Part shown: positions 17,429-24,900 of the stretch, piece after piece
How the letters are laid out: each line of letters starts with the position of its first letter
Position numbering within the stretch: position 1 is the first letter of the stretch
Assembly: GCA_013297675.1 (NCBI GenBank)
Contig: JAAFHZ010000044.1
Span: 1-32,365 of the forward strand
Length of the DNA stretch: 32,365 nt
Direction: 5' to 3'
Origin: Synechococcales cyanobacterium bin59.metabat.ball.084
Lineage (GTDB): Bacteria > Cyanobacteriota > Cyanobacteriia > Cyanobacteriales > Chamaesiphonaceae
Notes under the pieces: model-generated
What the model saw: only the letters and a program-made list of their open reading frames with translations
The model's database searches: none
What the model was told of the DNA's origin: nothing
Position numbers and translations under genes: made by a program

Positions 17429-19213
17429 TTAGCCAAACCACTTGTGCCACAGCGCGTTGTCAGTTCCACGCACAAAGGCATCTATCCGATTGGCTCCCCA
17501 AGATACTGCTGCTGGATCTGAAGTAAGAACGCCGCCGAGGGATTCCCAACCGCTCCATCCACCGCTATACCACTTGTGCCACAGCGCGTTGTCGGTGCCA
17601 CGCCCAAACGTATCCAAACGCCCAGAAGACCATGATGAAACACCCGGTCCAGAAGTAAGAACACCGCCGAGGGATTCCCAACCGCTCCATGCACCGCTGT
17701 ACCACTTATGCCATAGCGCATTGTCGGTGCCGCGCCCAAACACATCAATTCGATTAGTTCCCCAAGACACCGCATCCGGTGCCGAGGTGAGAACACCACC
17801 GAGGGATTCCCAGCCGCTCCATCCACCGCTATACCATTTATGCCATAGCGCGTTGTCGGTGCCGCGCACAAACACATCCAAACGCCCAGATGCCCATGAA
17901 CAGACCGCAGGGTCAGAAGTAAGAACGCCGCCGAGAGATTCCCAACCGCTCCATGCACCGCTGTACCACTTATGCCATAGCGCATTGTCGGTTCCACGCA
18001 CAAACACATCAATCCGATTAGGTGCCCAGGATACGGCTGCTGGTCCAGAAGACAAGACTCCACCAAGAGATTCCCAACCGCTCCATCCGCCGCTATACCA
18101 TTTGTGCCATAGCGCGTTGTCAGTTCCACGGACAAACACATCCAAACGCCCAGATGCCCACGAACAGACCGCAGGGGCAGAAGTCAAAACACCGCCAAGG
18201 GATTCCCAACCTGACCAGGGAGAAGGTGCCCCATAAATTGCTTGAATTCCAGCGATATCGTCAGATTCAAGATTCCGGTGTGCCCCACTGTAATAGGGAT
18301 ACATCAAAGCACCTGTTACCGTCGAGTGGGCAAGCCCCAGAGCATGTCCAAATTCATGAGCTGCGACACTAACCAAGTCGATACCCGAAGGCGGAAGATT
18401 GATTGTCCATGTCTCAGCATCATCAAAGTGGGTGTCTCCGGCAAGTGCTCCACCACCTGGTGGCGGATAATAAGCATGTGCTAAAATTCCGCTCGGACCA
18501 TCAAAATTGTTCCCATCTCCATGATCACCGCTGACAAATCGAATAACAATGTCTGGAATGCTACTTATTGGGACTTCTGTAAAACTTAGCGGTGTCACTG
18601 CTGCCCACAAGCTGAAAGCTTGCTCAATTGCAGCACGAATTTGCGCTGGTGTTAAATCAGGCGTAAATTCGCTAAATCCATAGGTCAAAGCTGTATTATT
18701 CCATTTGCTACCTTGGAGCACAAACTCTGCCACATCAGGAAAACCACAGCGCGGTTTGTGAATGAGCGCAAGAGTTGCTTTATCTAACTCACCTGTCACT
18801 GGTAGTCCGTTGAATTCTTGAAAATGCTGGAGGGCGATAGCTGTACTTTCATCAAATATACCCTCACTGGGAGATGCTGCTTTTTCCTTAGGGATTCCAA
18901 ATGCTTCCAGAACTGGAGAGTCCAAATATCCAAATGTGGAAAGGTATTTTTGGAGTCGTGCAACCTCATCGCCCTCAGAACCTTGTTTCAGGCTAATACT
19001 GACTGGGCGATAGTCTTTTAGTTCTGAACCAAACTCTCCAGATTTGATGCCAATGACCATTTCATCTACGGGCATTTCTCCTGGATCTGCTGCCTCGGTC
19101 ATCTCACCTCCGGGCATTTCGCCTGTTGCCTCAGTCATCTTGCCTGCGGGCATTTCGCCTGCTGCCTCATTCATCTTGCCTGCGGGCATTTCATTAGCTT
19201 TATTGATCGCCAT
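17429..19213 (-). CDS. MMP-like zinc metalloprotease with cysteine switch and C-terminal propeller repeats
   Basis: A 594-aa protein. Residues 6-52 are four Met/Gly/Glu-rich repeats ([10 protein letters not shown] type). Residues 75-150 are a peptidoglycan-binding-like prodomain. Residues 154-161, PRCGFPDV, match the cysteine switch that keeps matrix metalloproteinases latent (Cys156). The catalytic domain spans about 162-328, with [11 protein letters not shown] (His286, Glu287, His290, His296), the Met-turn GALMYP, and the structural metal segment [10 protein letters not shown] to THFDDAETW. Residues 331-594 are six 44-residue repeats ([11 protein letters not shown] to [10 protein letters not shown]) resembling PLL/DUF346 lectin propeller blades. 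The ATG is fixed by a strong AAGGAG nine bases upstream (complement of 19221-19226), so the absence of a signal peptide seems real. A secreted, self-activating, glycan-targeted protease is inferred; the export route is unclear. Confidence 0.92.
   Translation of the reverse strand: MAINKANEMPAGKMNEAAGEMPAGKMTEATGEMPGGEMTEAADPGEMPVDEMVIGIKSGEFGSELKDYRPVSISLKQGSEGDEVARLQKYLSTFGYLDSPVLEAFGIPKEKAASPSEGIFDESTAIALQHFQEFNGLPVTGELDKATLALIHKPRCGFPDVAEFVLQGSKWNNTALTYGFSEFTPDLTPAQIRAAIEQAFSLWAAVTPLSFTEVPISSIPDIVIRFVSGDHGDGNNFDGPSGILAHAYYPPPGGGALAGDTHFDDAETWTINLPPSGIDLVSVAAHEFGHALGLAHSTVTGALMYPYYSGAHRNLESDDIAGIQAIYGAPSPWSGWESLGGVLTSAPAVCSWASGRLDVFVRGTDNALWHKWYSGGWSGWESLGGVLSSGPAAVSWAPNRIDVFVRGTDNALWHKWYSGAWSGWESLGGVLTSDPAVCSWASGRLDVFVRGTDNALWHKWYSGGWSGWESLGGVLTSAPDAVSWGTNRIDVFGRGTDNALWHKWYSGAWSGWESLGGVLTSGPGVSSWSSGRLDTFGRGTDNALWHKWYSGGWSGWESLGGVLTSDPAAVSWGANRIDAFVRGTDNALWHKWFG
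17432..18223 (-). repeat. Six 132-bp repeats encoding propeller blades
   Basis: Residues 331-594 of the protease are six 44-residue units. Odd units carry SGRLD and end YSGG; even units carry NRID and end YSGA, so the true period is a pair (264 bp). This shows growth by duplication of a two-blade block. Near-identical DNA (for example the ALWHKWYSG coding part) makes the block prone to recombination and to assembly collapse. Confidence 0.9.
19058..19192 (-). repeat. N-terminal 36-bp tandem repeats in the protease gene
   Basis: Residues 8-52 repeat a 12-residue unit, [12 protein letters not shown] and variants, about four times; the last copies are degenerate ([21 protein letters not shown]). 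The DNA copies are nearly identical in the first two units. The segment is hydrophilic and probably disordered. Confidence 0.8.
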
Positions 19214-19547
19214 GAGCTAACTCCTTCAAGATTATAGGTTTTAATGATTGCTACTTCAGGCAAGATCATTAACTAGCTACAAATGAGCCCTAACTTAACA
19301 GAAATTGCTTGAAATATTCGTAGTCTCAAACTTTTTTTTCACTGTGGAATTTTTCACTATAGAAATCGTGGCTGTTTTTACTAATGGGCATGAATTATTT
19401 CAGTCTAATCCATGAGCAGGTGTTTAGACCGAACTAGTTCATCTTAAACACTACTGCGCTCAATTAGTATAGCTTTTAATATTATGTTACATAAATTACA
19501 TCTGTCATGCTCTAGCTAAAAGTGGATCACTGTAATTAAAGCAAGAG
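19214..19547. other. Intergenic region upstream of the protease
   Basis: A 334-bp AT-rich gap between two minus-strand genes. It should hold the protease promoter. Features seen are the ribosome binding site (complement of 19221-19226), a TATAAT on the minus strand (complement of 19231-19236) that lies too close to that site to be a likely -10 box, and a perfect 10-bp palindrome GAACTAGTTC at 19431-19440. No gene was seen. Confidence 0.4.
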
Positions 19548-20237
19548 CTAGGGAGATACTTGAGACAAAATTAGGGCTACAGCCTCTTGTAAATTAGCCA
19601 CGATCGAATCTGGCTGAAACTGCTCTAGAGTGGACTGGTCTCTAATACCAGACAGAACCCCAATCACCGGGATATTTTGACTTTTGGCGGCGGCAATATC
19701 AGCCTCGGTATCACCAATCATCCAGGTGCGATCGGCTAGCGGCAACTCCTGCATTGCCCGAGACATCAGCAGTGGCTTATCTAATTCATCTTTGGTTTTG
19801 ATATAGTCATTGCTGAGATTATAGCGGCGGTTGCTGGGGAAAAATGGAGTTAGTGGTGCTTGAGTAAAAGCATAATCTAGCTCTCGATCGCGGCGCATGG
19901 TCATCACTACCAAGTCAATGCCCTGCTGTTGAACTTGAGCAAGTGCCTTGATCGCCGTAGGAATAATTCGATCATATTTCATATACACTAGCTGATGCAC
20001 CAACTCTTTACGCAGTTGGCTAAACTGGATTGCTTGCTCTGCTGTTAACCCAGACTGGATGCCAATATTCGCTTCTGGAGTCTTCGATCGCTTGCCAGCC
20101 CAAAACGCTGCTTTACTCAAGATTTGGATCTCTTGGCCTGGTTTTTTGGTCTGTTCTAGACAAAGCAGATAAACTTGATAATAACGCTCCGAAACATCCA
20201 TAATTGGGCCGTCAAAGTCTGTAATAATCCTGAGCAT
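19548..20237 (-). CDS. HAD superfamily hydrolase
   Basis: A 229-aa haloacid-dehalogenase-type phosphatase. Motif I is DFDGPIMD (Asp7 nucleophile, Asp9), motif II is in VVMTMRR, a lysine in the region of KTKDELDKPLL is a motif III candidate, and motif IV is GDTEADIAAAK. A helical cap is inserted after motif I. Many such enzymes are phosphoglycolate-phosphatase-like, but the substrate is not readable. The frame extends to 20345, but the ATG at 20235-20237 (MLRIITDFDG) is preferred because HAD proteins begin just before motif I; the 36 extra residues would also overlap the divergent gene at 20294. The start-to-start gap is 56 bp, so the two genes share a compact divergent promoter region. Confidence 0.88.
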   Translation of the reverse strand: MLRIITDFDGPIMDVSERYYQVYLLCLEQTKKPGQEIQILSKAAFWAGKRSKTPEANIGIQSGLTAEQAIQFSQLRKELVHQLVYMKYDRIIPTAIKALAQVQQQGIDLVVMTMRRDRELDYAFTQAPLTPFFPSNRRYNLSNDYIKTKDELDKPLLMSRAMQELPLADRTWMIGDTEADIAAAKSQNIPVIGVLSGIRDQSTLEQFQPDSIVANLQEAVALILSQVSP

Positions 20238-20293
20238 ATTTATTGGGAGCAGAGTAATCGCCCCATATTGTATCCCAAGCTCGAAATATTTGT

Positions 20294-20809
20294 ATGCTCT
20301 ACTGTTTAGCGATCGATCACTTATCTTGTGCAAATCTACCGGCACTGGTAGCGCGGGTAGATCATCAATGCCCTACTACGCTGCCCAAGCTTACGGAGCT
20401 GCTGATTCGGGATTTGCCTAGCTATGCCAATCGATCGGAGCAGCGTCGTCGCCCTAAAATAAACACAGTTAATTACACCAACTATTTAACAGCCGGTCGC
20501 CCTGAAACTGTTGCTCAACTTATTGAGAACCCAGAATATCGTCCTCAAGTTCCAGCGGCTGCCCCCTTTCAGCTCTATTTAAGTACTTTAGAAAAACGCT
20601 ACATGGATCAAAATTCTACAGAATTGCAACAGTTTCATTGGTTGTTTTTGGCTAAAGGGAAGAAAGATTGGTATTTGGTAACTATGTATTCTCGCCAAGG
20701 TCGCAGTACCAGTGAACCATTACCTCCCACAGAGAGCCTGCAAAGCCCAGTGGGCGAAGGAGTACAAATTTGGTTACGGGACTGTAATGCTGGCAAAATC
20801 CAGCCTTGA
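20294..20809 (+). CDS. Conserved cyanobacterial hypothetical protein
   Basis: A 171-aa protein of a cyanobacterial family I recognise only by its pattern, CPTTLPKLTELLIRDLPSYANR, followed by a variable middle and a C-terminal beta-rich part (FHWLFLAKGKKDWYLVTMYS). A GEGVQIWLRDC segment comes near the end. The first 25 residues are only mildly hydrophobic (MLYCLAIDHLSCANLPALVA), so membrane insertion or lipid attachment is uncertain; the true start could be at a later codon. It is followed by a good intrinsic terminator (20926-20952), so this is a single-gene unit. Function unknown. Confidence 0.75.
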   Translation: MLYCLAIDHLSCANLPALVARVDHQCPTTLPKLTELLIRDLPSYANRSEQRRRPKINTVNYTNYLTAGRPETVAQLIENPEYRPQVPAAAPFQLYLSTLEKRYMDQNSTELQQFHWLFLAKGKKDWYLVTMYSRQGRSTSEPLPPTESLQSPVGEGVQIWLRDCNAGKIQP

Positions 20810-20925
20810 AATCCGATTTTCCGAATTGTCAGGCGATCCAGCCATAAGTGAAAATTTTTCTCCGGAGCTAGCTCCCAACCAAGAGTATAGATAAGAGGTA
20901 GATGCACCCTGATTAATGTCCCTTA

Positions 20926-20952
20926 GCCCTCCAGGCTTGGGGCGTTTTTTTT
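20926..20952 (+). terminator. Intrinsic terminator after the 20294 gene
   Basis: GCCC (20926-20929) pairs with GGGC (20940-20943); CCA/TGG (20931-20933 with 20938-20940) is an alternative inner pairing. Eight T follow at 20945-20952. GC-rich stem plus T-run, plus-strand direction. Confidence 0.8.
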
Positions 20953-20956
20953 GCGC

Positions 20957-20989
20957 AAAAAATGGCAGAGAGCGAACATCTGCCATTTT
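20957..20989 (-). terminator. Intrinsic terminator of the RRM gene
   Basis: AAAATGGCAGA (20959-20969) pairs perfectly with TCTGCCATTTT (20979-20989), 11 bp with a nine-base loop. On the minus strand the stem runs into six T (complement of 20957-20962). It is placed 71 bp beyond the stop of the RRM gene, back to back with the plus-strand terminator. Confidence 0.75.
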
Positions 20990-21059
20990 ATTATTTGCTC
21001 ACTATAAGTCAAGCTGAAAGACCTAGGATCAAACAGCACTAGAGTAATCAGGAGGTAAT

Positions 21060-21350
21060 TTAGTACTTGTCGTTGCGGAATCCACCACGACCGCCGCCAT
21101 CACCGCCCTCTTTAGGACGAGCTTTGTTGACTTTCAGAGTTCTACCCATCCAGTCTGCGCCGTCGAGGCTTTCGATCGCCTTGTCTTCGCTGGCATCTTC
21201 AGTCATTTCAACAAACGCGAAGCCGCGCATTCTACCTGTCTCTCGATCGGTCGGTAATACCACGCGCTTTACAGCACCGTAGTCTTCAAATACGGACTTA
21301 AGATCTTCTTCGGTTGCCTTATAGGAAAGGTTGCCAATGTAAATGGTCAT
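21060..21350 (-). CDS. RNA-binding protein with one RRM domain (cyanobacterial Rbp)
   Basis: A 96-aa glycine-rich RNA-binding protein. The single RRM has RNP2 as IYIGNLSY (residues 3-10) and RNP1 as RGFAFVEM (about 42-49). The C-terminus is a short Gly-rich tail, GGDGGGRGGFRNDKY. Such Rbp proteins in cyanobacteria are often cold-induced and have been linked to mRNA localisation, including photosystem messages near thylakoids. The region upstream (21351-21622, 272 bp) is AT-rich and could carry a long cold-responsive leader, but I cannot define it. A perfect hairpin terminator follows the gene. Confidence 0.95.
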   Translation of the reverse strand: MTIYIGNLSYKATEEDLKSVFEDYGAVKRVVLPTDRETGRMRGFAFVEMTEDASEDKAIESLDGADWMGRTLKVNKARPKEGGDGGGRGGFRNDKY

Positions 21351-21622
21351 GTGAATCGATATAGCTGAGATTGAACAGATTACAGTTCAGTTTGCAGACG
21401 CAATACGCGCGTTACTAGATGTGACGTTTGAACGGTCCGAAATTTACCAATGCCGAGAGAATTAGTACAATGCGGATCTGCCTACTGGGCAGCCTTCCAC
21501 TCTATAAAACCTTCCAAATCGATATGAGGTAATGCTGATGACTGTAACATACCCACTCATAATAACGTATTTTAAAAATTTTTAAGCGTCATCTACGATA
21601 CATTAAACCTACTCAGATCACC

Positions 21623-21817
21623 TTAATCGATGTCGATCGATTGAGGTGGCTTAGGTTTATCTAAACCAGATGCACCAGCAGAATGTTTACCCAGCCAGCT
21701 TCTCACCGGCTCTTCATTTAAGTCCAAGCGCAACATTCCTGAAGCAAAGCCTCCGGCAAAGGCGATCGGATTCTTAACAATTTCACGGGCGATCGGCAAT
21801 AATTCGTCTAAAAACAT
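21623..21817 (-). CDS. Conserved small cyanobacterial protein (64 aa)
   Basis: A 64-aa protein: MFLDELLPIAREIVKNP, then a short GGFASGMLRL segment, then a Pro-rich tail ending QSIDID. I recall homologues of this form (start MFLD-, GGF-SG-LRL, WL) across cyanobacteria with no assigned role. It lies 30 bp downstream of the CCB-type gene on the same strand and probably belongs to the rpaB transcription unit. The ATG at 21815-21817 is clear. Confidence 0.78.
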   Translation of the reverse strand: MFLDELLPIAREIVKNPIAFAGGFASGMLRLDLNEEPVRSWLGKHSAGASGLDKPKPPQSIDID

Positions 21818-21847
21818 GTTGATGTGTTGTTCCAGCTAGCAGTTGCC

Positions 21848-22498
21848 TTATTCTAGATCGGAGTTGAGAGTGTATGCTAGCTTGTCGGCAATTCCGGCAA
21901 TCCAAGCTTCGTCTTGGCGGGTGTAGCTGCGGGGCGCATTGGCTCCCAATATTAACACTCCTTTGCTGCCCACTGGCTGACAGACTATCCCCTGCACGTT
22001 CTCAGGCAAATAATTAAACTCAATCTTGCCGGGATAAACCTTTACATCGACCAAATATACTGGCTTCTGAGTTTTTAGCACCCGCTCTAAGATTGGCCCT
22101 GGCACCACTTGCCCCTGCTCGGCCAAAACTCCGCGCCGCAAAATTGTTTGGCCATCATTATATAGGGAGAGAGAGCGAGTGGCCGTATTGGTCAAAAGCA
22201 AATGAGAAGCCCAGGCCAGTTCTGTTTGCACCGCTGCTGACAGATCCCCAGACATTTCTAAACCCTCTTTACCCAACAAAACCACCACATCAGGGGTTTT
22301 GGGCTGTACTCGCTGCCACAGTAAACCAATCAAAACCATCACCGCACAAAGAATTACTCCCACCACATCCGATCGAGATTGAGCTGGGGTCAAACCTTCT
22401 GAAACCAGGCGATTCACTAACAAAAAAGTACCGGCGATGCCACCCACCCCGAAAGGCAGTAATCGTAAGACAGCATCGCGACCATTATTCACGACCAT
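21848..22498 (-). CDS. Cofactor assembly of complex C subunit B (CCB2/CCB4 type)
   Basis: A 216-aa membrane-anchored protein: two hydrophobic helices near the N-terminus (about 11-33 and 45-61), then a soluble GAF-like domain (LYNDGQTILRRGVL, PVYLVDVKVYPGKIEFNYLP, GSKGVLILGANAPRSYTRQDEAWIAGIADKL). This is the layout of plant CCB2/CCB4 and their cyanobacterial homologues, which help attach the unusual haem ci to cytochrome b6 (system IV). It begins 3 bp after the rpaB stop, so the two are translationally close and surely co-transcribed. That ties a cytochrome b6f maturation factor to a light-stress regulator. Confidence 0.85.
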   Translation of the reverse strand: MVVNNGRDAVLRLLPFGVGGIAGTFLLVNRLVSEGLTPAQSRSDVVGVILCAVMVLIGLLWQRVQPKTPDVVVLLGKEGLEMSGDLSAAVQTELAWASHLLLTNTATRSLSLYNDGQTILRRGVLAEQGQVVPGPILERVLKTQKPVYLVDVKVYPGKIEFNYLPENVQGIVCQPVGSKGVLILGANAPRSYTRQDEAWIAGIADKLAYTLNSDLE

Positions 22499-22501
22499 GA
22501 T

Positions 22502-23230
22502 TTACAGTTCGTCAGGCTCAATAATTCGCTGGAACAAATAGCCAGTACCTCGGGCAGTCAAGATCAGCTCTGGATTGCTGGGATCTTCTTCGAGTTTGGC
22601 TCGCAGTCGCGAAATATGCACATCTACCACCCGGGTATCAACGTGCCGCTCAGGGGTGTAGCCCCAAACTTCTTGTAAAATCTCCGATCGAGAGAAAGGC
22701 TCACCAGATTTGCCGACCAATAGCTCTAACAAGCTAAACTCCATACCGGTTAAGCGAATCCGTTCATCGCCCTTACAGACTTGGCGTTTATTCGTATCCA
22801 CCCTAATGCTGCCGATATGGATCACCCCGGAGCTAGGGATACCGTTCAGATTGTTTTTATCCACCCGGCGCAGCACCGATCGAATGCGGGCTTCTAGTTC
22901 CTTGGGCGAGAAAGGCTTTACCACATAGTCGTCGGCACCTAGTTCTAAGCCGGTAATTCGATCGGCCACATCACCCAGAGCGGTAAGCATAATAATCGGC
23001 ACATCCGACTCTTTCCGCAGCTCTTGACATACCCCATAACCATCCAGCTTGGGCATCATCACATCCAACACCACCAAATCGGGGATCGAATTCCGAAAAG
23101 TCTCTAGGGCTTCTTCGCCATCTGCGGCTGTGACCACATCGTAGCCAATCATCGAAAGACGAGTTTCTAAAATCCGCCGAATGCTGGCCTCGTCATCCAC
23201 CACCAAAATTCTTTCTTTATTATTTTCCAA
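22502..23230 (-). CDS. rpaB: Response regulator RpaB (OmpR/PhoB family)
   Basis: Essential cyanobacterial transcription factor that binds HLR1 elements and controls high-light and photosystem genes; partner of the sensor NblS (Hik33) and linked to clock output. The 242-aa protein has a receiver domain (1-120) with acidic pocket VDDE, phospho-acceptor Asp56 in LVVLDVMMPK, and lysine in VVKPFSPKEL. The winged-helix domain (about 140-235) has RLTGMEFSLLELL and RHVDTRVVDVHISRLRAKLEEDP. The start ATG is at 23228-23230. First gene of a unit with the CCB-type factor and the 64-aa protein. The long divergent gap upstream (367 bp) is shared with the peroxiredoxin gene. Confidence 0.96.
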   Translation of the reverse strand: MENNKERILVVDDEASIRRILETRLSMIGYDVVTAADGEEALETFRNSIPDLVVLDVMMPKLDGYGVCQELRKESDVPIIMLTALGDVADRITGLELGADDYVVKPFSPKELEARIRSVLRRVDKNNLNGIPSSGVIHIGSIRVDTNKRQVCKGDERIRLTGMEFSLLELLVGKSGEPFSRSEILQEVWGYTPERHVDTRVVDVHISRLRAKLEEDPSNPELILTARGTGYLFQRIIEPDEL

Positions 23231-23597
23231 AGCTGTTAACGCTCCTAATATGGTGACAATTTAATAATTCTTAACTTTATTTTTTAAAATTCGGATTAAT
23301 CCGCCGACTGGTTTACATTGTGACTTATTTTAATATGTCTGTAACAATTAATCACTTATGATTGCTTAACAATTGCTCGATCGACGTATGCTTAAGGGTT
23401 TTTTAACAAAGGAGAGGTGTTTGCAGACCGTTAAATAGACCTTGGTGAGTGGTCAACGAATTTTAACCATCCTCTATCAGCAATCAGAAAATCTGCTCGG
23501 AGAGTCTCTCAAGCGGAAGATTGGTACAAGACAAGAGACTTCGCTTTAAGATCCATCCAAGATATACAATGATGGCGCAGTTTTATTTACACACACC
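23231..23597. promoter_or_regulatory. rpaB-peroxiredoxin divergent intergenic region
   Basis: A 367-bp AT-rich gap holding the promoters of both genes. For the peroxiredoxin, a -10-like TACAAT lies at 23565-23570, 28 bases before the ATG, without a good -35 box. A weak HLR1 half, TTTACATT, is present around 23312, but its second half is poor. No gene was seen. Confidence 0.35.
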
Positions 23598-24032
23598 ATG
23601 GCTCTTTCTGTGGGTGCTAAGGCACCAGATTTTAACGTTAAAGATACCAGCGGCAACACCGTGACCCTAGCTAGCCTAGCCGGTCAAAGGGTGGTGATGT
23701 ACTTTTACCCCAAAGATGACACCCCCGGTTGCACTAAAGAAGCCTGTAGCTTCCGGGACAATTACTCAGTATACCAAAGCAAAGGCATTGTGGTACTAGG
23801 AGTCAGTCAAGATAATGAAGCTGCTCACCAAGCTTTTACCGAAAAGTTCAGCCTGCCTTTTCCGCTACTCGCCGATGTGGGCGGCACACTTTCTAAAGCT
23901 TATGACGTAGATGCCGGTGGCTATTCTAAGCGAGTTACCTACGCGATCGATGCAGCAGGCACCATTGTTCATGTAGACGAAGCCGTTAGTACAGCCACTC
24001 ACGCCAGCGATATTTTGAAAGTTTTGGGCTAG
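23598..24032 (+). CDS. Peroxiredoxin Q / BCP-type thioredoxin-dependent peroxidase
   Basis: A 144-aa atypical 2-Cys peroxiredoxin that reduces H2O2 and alkyl hydroperoxides using thioredoxin. The peroxidatic Cys45 lies in DDTPGCTKEACSFRD and the resolving Cys50 is five residues later, the signature of PrxQ/BCP. The active-site Thr/Pro (TPGC) and the FYPKDDTPGC block are intact. It starts MALSVGAKAPDFNV with no leader, so it is cytosolic. Divergent from rpaB and followed directly by a very strong terminator, so it is monocistronic. Confidence 0.95.
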   Translation: MALSVGAKAPDFNVKDTSGNTVTLASLAGQRVVMYFYPKDDTPGCTKEACSFRDNYSVYQSKGIVVLGVSQDNEAAHQAFTEKFSLPFPLLADVGGTLSKAYDVDAGGYSKRVTYAIDAAGTIVHVDEAVSTATHASDILKVLG

Positions 24033-24060
24033 ATTAATCCAATTATCCGTATTTTTACCG

Positions 24061-24097
24061 AAATCTCTCGATCTTTTTAGATCAAGAGATTTTTTTT
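24061..24097 (+). terminator. Intrinsic terminator after the peroxiredoxin gene
   Basis: A 14-bp stem (24061-24074 with 24079-24092, a single C-A mismatch) with a TTTT loop, followed by more T to 24097. It begins 28 bp after the stop codon and separates the peroxiredoxin gene from the pilin operon. Confidence 0.92.
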
Positions 24098-24158
24098 GTG
24101 AAATGTTCCTGAAGCACTGGGTATTGGGAATAATAAAAAGGTCTGGACTAGCTGTGAC

Positions 24159-24174
24159 AGTGATAACTATCACA
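24159..24174. promoter_or_regulatory. CRP-type operator upstream of the pilin/hpsA operon
   Basis: The 16-mer AGTGATAACTATCACA matches the cyanobacterial cAMP-receptor (SyCRP1) consensus TGTGA-N6-TCACA at 9 of 10 defined positions. Another TGTGA half-site lies just upstream (24153-24157). The centre is about 164 bp before the first pilin ATG. A -10-like TACAAT at 24202-24207 would put the start near 24214 and the operator near -47. SyCRP1 is known to control motility and pilin genes in Synechocystis. Binding here is inferred. Confidence 0.6.
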
Positions 24175-24330
24175 GGCACTCCAAATAATGGTAGCAATAA
24201 TTACAATATATCTCAGCCAAATATCTCACTTTGGGTATTTTCCCTGTGTGAGGTTGGCAATTAGATTTAATGAATTGTTTTGTCTATCTTGCGGTTCTTC
24301 GTATTGGGCATATTACCCAAAATATTTTCC

Positions 24331-24861
24331 ATGACCAGACCTAATAATAGCAACCTCGGATTTTCTCTAGTAGAACTACTTACAGTGGTGATCATTACGG
24401 CTATTATAGCAGCAATTGCATTTCCATCCTTTCAAAACAAAGTTTTTGCAAAAACCGTCCCACAAATAGAGTCAACAATAAAGATAGTTAGCTTGAAATC
24501 TAGAGCCAATGCCGGAAACCCTTACCGCATTTCATTACAAGGTAAATGGATCAGAGTAGATTCGATACCGAATGGTAACTGCACGACTACTCCTATTACT
24601 GCATCTGGTTGGAGTCAAGATCCAACTCAATCTTTTGAACTGCCCGATGATGTTTCTATCACTAACTTTCCGCCCAATGGGATCTGTTTTGATGGTACGG
24701 GACAAGCTGCACCGGGTACTGTAAGGTCTTTTGACGTAATAAACAACAGGGCTAATTCGAGAGCCGTAAAAGCAAGTATTACTATTAGCTTAATTGGTGA
24801 TGTCACTCGCACTTTATATGATTCTAATAACACTGTAATTACAAATGGAAAATTTTATTAA
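24331..24861 (+). CDS. Type IV minor pilin-like protein, first gene of the hps-type operon
   Basis: A 176-aa prepilin. The leader is short (MTRPNNSNLG) and cleavage after Gly10 would give FSLVELLTVVIITAIIAAIA with the conserved Glu5. A GspH/FimT-like globular part follows, with a possible disulphide pair (Cys in GNCTTTP and in PNGICFDGTG). The frame extends back to a TTG at 24280, but the ATG at 24331 gives the typical leader. It is first of four genes in one direction, spaced 39-58 bp apart, downstream of a CRP-type site. I read it as a pseudopilin of a pilus or type-II-like export machine. The same order (three minor pilins, then a large gene) is what I remember for pilA9-slr2018 in Synechocystis. 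Confidence 0.85.
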   Translation: MTRPNNSNLGFSLVELLTVVIITAIIAAIAFPSFQNKVFAKTVPQIESTIKIVSLKSRANAGNPYRISLQGKWIRVDSIPNGNCTTTPITASGWSQDPTQSFELPDDVSITNFPPNGICFDGTGQAAPGTVRSFDVINNRANSRAVKASITISLIGDVTRTLYDSNNTVITNGKFY

Positions 24862-24900
24862 TTTCCATCTATCTCCAACATTATTTTTCGGAGCAAAGCT

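Noticed and set aside
17432-18223. CRISPR-like regular repeats
   Set aside because: The 132-bp repeats are fully coding, lack variable spacers, and encode protein blades.
17442-18236. Long plus-strand open frame (264 codons) antisense to the propeller repeats
   Set aside because: It is open only because the repeat DNA lacks stops in that frame; the encoded repeats (CHSALSVPR-type) mirror the real blades, and no ribosome binding site precedes it.
19231-19236. TATAAT as -10 box of the protease gene
   Set aside because: On the minus strand it would start transcription inside the ribosome binding site, and no -35 box fits.
23310-23330. HLR1 site upstream of rpaB (autoregulation)
   Set aside because: Only one half (TTTACATT) is good; the second half at the right spacing matches at about half of its positions.
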